Source of the DNA: Sulfurimonas hydrogeniphila
Lineage (GTDB): Bacteria > Campylobacterota > Campylobacteria > Campylobacterales > Sulfurimonadaceae
DNA length: 64,000 nucleotides
Direction of reading: 5' to 3'
Assembly (NCBI RefSeq): GCF_009068765.1
Contig: NZ_CP035534.1
Location: 1,922,001 to 1,986,000 of the forward strand
The translations under genes were made by a program, and so were the position numbers. Below, piece after piece: positions 61,994 to 64,000 of the stretch (positions within the stretch are counted from its first letter, which is position 1; each line of letters begins with the position of its first letter). The notes under the pieces were generated by a model. That model was not told the DNA's origin, did no database searches, and saw only the letters and a list, made by a program, of their open reading frames with translations.

Positions 61994-63322
61994 ATGCAAA
62001 CAAAATATTTAAAAACACTTCTTAGCATATCTACTGTTGCAGCGACACTTCTTTTAAGTGGCTGCGGTTCATCATCTGACAGTACTGCTACAGCCACATC
62101 TCTCACTGCAAGCGGGCAGCTTGTAGACAGTTTTGTCGCTGATGTCAACTATACATGCAGTGACGGTACAACAGGTGTGACCGATGAAAACGGCTCATTT
62201 ACATGTACTGCACTTCCAGTAACGTTCAGTGTTGAAACACTTGAACTTGGAACAATTTACACACTTCCACAGGATGCTATGGTTTTTCCGCAAGATTTGA
62301 CAGATGTAAACAGAACAGATCTCAATAACAGTGAAGTCATCGCAATTGCAGAATTTTTGCAGTCATGCGACGACAACAACAACGCAAATGATGGTATTCG
62401 TATTCAGGCACAGGTACGCGAACAGCTTCGTCAAAGAGCACATGAAAAACTAACAGCAGAAAATCTTGATGCAATTGCTGCAGATTTAAACCTTACACTT
62501 GTCGACCAAGAAACAGCAATCCAACACCTTACCCAAACAACAGATTATGTCCAAAGTGTCATTTCGGCTCATGGATATTCAAGAAACTCAGCCGCACATC
62601 AGGGTAATGGAATTTCAGATACCGCTACTATGCAGACACAAACAACATCAGCAGTAACACAGGCACTGCTTTCACCTGCTTCTGCTCTTACACAAGAGGC
62701 AAAAGATACCCTGGCATATATGGGAAATGAAGAGCGTCTGGCACATGATGTCTATATGACACTCTATAATTACCACCTTGAGAGCGGAACCGAAATTAAA
62801 ACACTCTACAATATCGCAACAAATTCTGAGACAGTCCATACAACAGATATGCAACTTTTGATTAAAAAATATATCACTTCTTTAGATGAGTTTACCAATG
62901 TAGATGCAGCTCAAAATCTTCCGGATGCGAATTTAAGCTATTTAGATATGAGTGTAAGTGAATTACCGGCAGGACAATACAACATTCAGGCTATCCAAAA
63001 TCTTTATGACACACTCGTAGCAAAAGGAAAACAGTCTCAACAAGATGCACTTGAAGTCGGATGTATGGTAGAGGTGACAGATATCAACGACCTTGATGAG
63101 GATATCGCCATTGCACAGGATTCAAATGCAAGCGATGTCGTCACCGTATTTAACTTTTTAAGAGACGGTAGCTATACACACTACTGGGCATTTGATACGG
63201 CCCTCAAAAATATGGGTGTAACAGAGGGATGTGCAGTCATTGGTGAAGAATACAATCATCCGGAGTATCCACAAGACACAGCATCTGCAACAGGAAACGG
63301 TCATCAATACGGACGACAGTAA
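61994..63322 (+). CDS. DUF2202 lipoprotein with ferritin-like domain
   Basis: The 442-residue product has a lipobox at LLLSGCGSS (Cys 24). An N-terminal beta-sandwich-like part (about 30-190, with two Cys in YTCSDGTTG and SFTCTAL) is followed by a DUF2202 ferritin-like domain (about 235-420): MGNEERLAHDVYMTLY, SETVHTTDM and the late LRDGSYTHYWAFDTAL. The EExxxxxDxY and E..H pairs suggest a dimetal site. Function is unknown. Its promoter shares an operator with the copper receptor gene, which suggests a role in copper or metal limitation. Confidence 0.85.
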   Translation: MQTKYLKTLLSISTVAATLLLSGCGSSSDSTATATSLTASGQLVDSFVADVNYTCSDGTTGVTDENGSFTCTALPVTFSVETLELGTIYTLPQDAMVFPQDLTDVNRTDLNNSEVIAIAEFLQSCDDNNNANDGIRIQAQVREQLRQRAHEKLTAENLDAIAADLNLTLVDQETAIQHLTQTTDYVQSVISAHGYSRNSAAHQGNGISDTATMQTQTTSAVTQALLSPASALTQEAKDTLAYMGNEERLAHDVYMTLYNYHLESGTEIKTLYNIATNSETVHTTDMQLLIKKYITSLDEFTNVDAAQNLPDANLSYLDMSVSELPAGQYNIQAIQNLYDTLVAKGKQSQQDALEVGCMVEVTDINDLDEDIAIAQDSNASDVVTVFNFLRDGSYTHYWAFDTALKNMGVTEGCAVIGEEYNHPEYPQDTASATGNGHQYGRQ

Positions 63323-63333
63323 AAAACTTCCTA

Positions 63334-63358
63334 AGCCCTTTTTTACCTAAAAAGGGCT
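63334..63358 (+). terminator. Hairpin between the DUF2202 gene and ispG
   Basis: AGCCCTTTTT-TACCT-AAAAAGGGCT is a ten-pair stem just after the stop, with the T run inside it. Confidence 0.5.
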
Positions 63359-63369
63359 AAAATCCAACC

Positions 63370-64000
63370 ATGATAAAAAGATACCCAACTAAAAAAATAT
63401 TTGTCGGTGATGTGCCCGTCGGTGGTGATGCTCCTGTCTCTGTGCAGTCTATGACCTACTCTGACACACACAATGTTGCAGCAACGGTTGAGCAGATAAA
63501 CCGCCTGCACTTTGCAGGAGCGGACATTGTCCGAGTTGCTGTACCGGATATGAAAGACGCCCTTGCACTCAAAGCCATCAAAGCACAGATTTCACTCCCG
63601 CTTGTTGCAGATATTCACTTCAATTACAAACTTGCACTCATTGCAGCCGAATCAGTGGACTGCATCCGTTTCAACCCCGGAAATATCAGCGATAAAAGCA
63701 AAATAAGAGAGATAGTAAAAGCCTGTCAGGAACGAAATCTTCCTATTCGCATCGGTGTCAATGCGGGGAGTCTCGAAAAAGAGTTTGATGACAAATACGG
63801 TCCGACGGCAGAAGCAATGGTCGCTTCGGCAGAGTACAACATAAAGTACCTTGAAGACTTGGGTTTTGATGACATTAAAATATCGCTCAAAGCCAGCGAT
63901 GTGCAAAGAACGGTTGAAGCCTACAGAATGCTGCGTCCAAAGAACCACTATCCGTTTCATTTGGGTGTAACAGAGGCGGGAACTATTTTTCATGCAACCG
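63370..64000 (+). CDS. ispG: 4-hydroxy-3-methylbut-2-en-1-yl diphosphate synthase (partial)
   Basis: Runs off the window with 210 residues present. [57 protein letters not shown] and [12 protein letters not shown] with LGVTEAG are the IspG TIM-barrel motifs. It makes HMBPP in the methylerythritol pathway to isoprenoids, including the menaquinone tail. The Fe-S Cys are expected beyond the edge. Confidence 0.97.
   Translation, partial: MIKRYPTKKIFVGDVPVGGDAPVSVQSMTYSDTHNVAATVEQINRLHFAGADIVRVAVPDMKDALALKAIKAQISLPLVADIHFNYKLALIAAESVDCIRFNPGNISDKSKIREIVKACQERNLPIRIGVNAGSLEKEFDDKYGPTAEAMVASAEYNIKYLEDLGFDDIKISLKASDVQRTVEAYRMLRPKNHYPFHLGVTEAGTIFHAT

Noticed and set aside
1-64000. CRISPR arrays, tRNA or rRNA genes, prophage, integrase or transposase
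   Set aside because: No regularly spaced direct repeats, no cloverleaf ending in CCA, no rRNA signatures and no recombinase reading frames were found on either strand.

Overview
The window comes from an AT-rich member of the Campylobacterota (formerly Epsilonproteobacteria), most likely a Sulfurimonas-like sulfur- or nitrogen-respiring marine or sediment bacterium. Four things point there. The gene order rpsB-tsf-(oxidoreductase)-ABC ATPase-fliR-acidic protein-gmk-tatA-argS matches Campylobacter and, in part, Helicobacter. Menaquinone is made by the futalosine route (mqnC and a UbiA-type prenyltransferase). There are three separate c-type cytochromes. TTG starts and extended TATAAT -10 boxes are common. 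This assignment is inference from gene content; no database search was run.

Layout. 1-2.9 kb: tail of an exonuclease-like gene, a NhaC-type antiporter, a GNAT protein and an L,D-transpeptidase. 2.9-11.6 kb: a long leftward translation, secretion and flagellar block (argS, tatA, gmk, acidic protein, fliR, ABC ATPase, NDH-2-like enzyme, tsf, rpsB). 11.7-18.5 kb: a coiled-coil outer-membrane protein, then a leftward four-gene operon of LuxI/FeeM-like acyltransferase, TonB-dependent receptor, YfiR-like periplasmic protein and membrane GGDEF-EAL protein. I regard this operon as the best candidate for an under-described signalling system here. 18.5-27.5 kb: peroxiredoxin, DUF420-like and DedA membrane proteins, murG, ftsW, two hypotheticals, a UbiA prenyltransferase and a FIST-PAS hybrid histidine kinase. 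27.6-44.2 kb: lipoproteins, miaA, N-carbamoylputrescine amidase, parvulin, HAD phosphatase, glutaminase, RecD2-like helicase, M16 protein, mqnC, DUF302, a 12-heme cytochrome, nusB, ribH, kdsA, an EamA transporter, TerB-DnaJ and a small cytochrome. 44.3-59.6 kb: phosphoribosyltransferase, LPP20-like lipoprotein, der, hemJ, hpf, trpS, a 5-heme cytochrome, purE, purK, argF, hemB, ribA, a CZB/PAS pair, rsmG, alr and agmatine deiminase. 59.9-64 kb: an OprC/NosA-type copper receptor, a DUF2202 lipoprotein and the start of ispG.

Three genome-scale signals stand out beyond the genes. (1) A dispersed intergenic hairpin repeat has nine copies. Its arms covary, it has a long three-hairpin form, and it supplies the 3' codons of three genes. 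(2) The palindrome TACATGTA occurs 21 times by hand count, mostly inside genes. (3) The direct repeat TAACACT-N4-TAACACT lies upstream of both the copper receptor and the DUF2202 gene, which suggests a shared OmpR/PhoB-family operator. I saw no rRNA, tRNA, CRISPR array, prophage or transposase gene.
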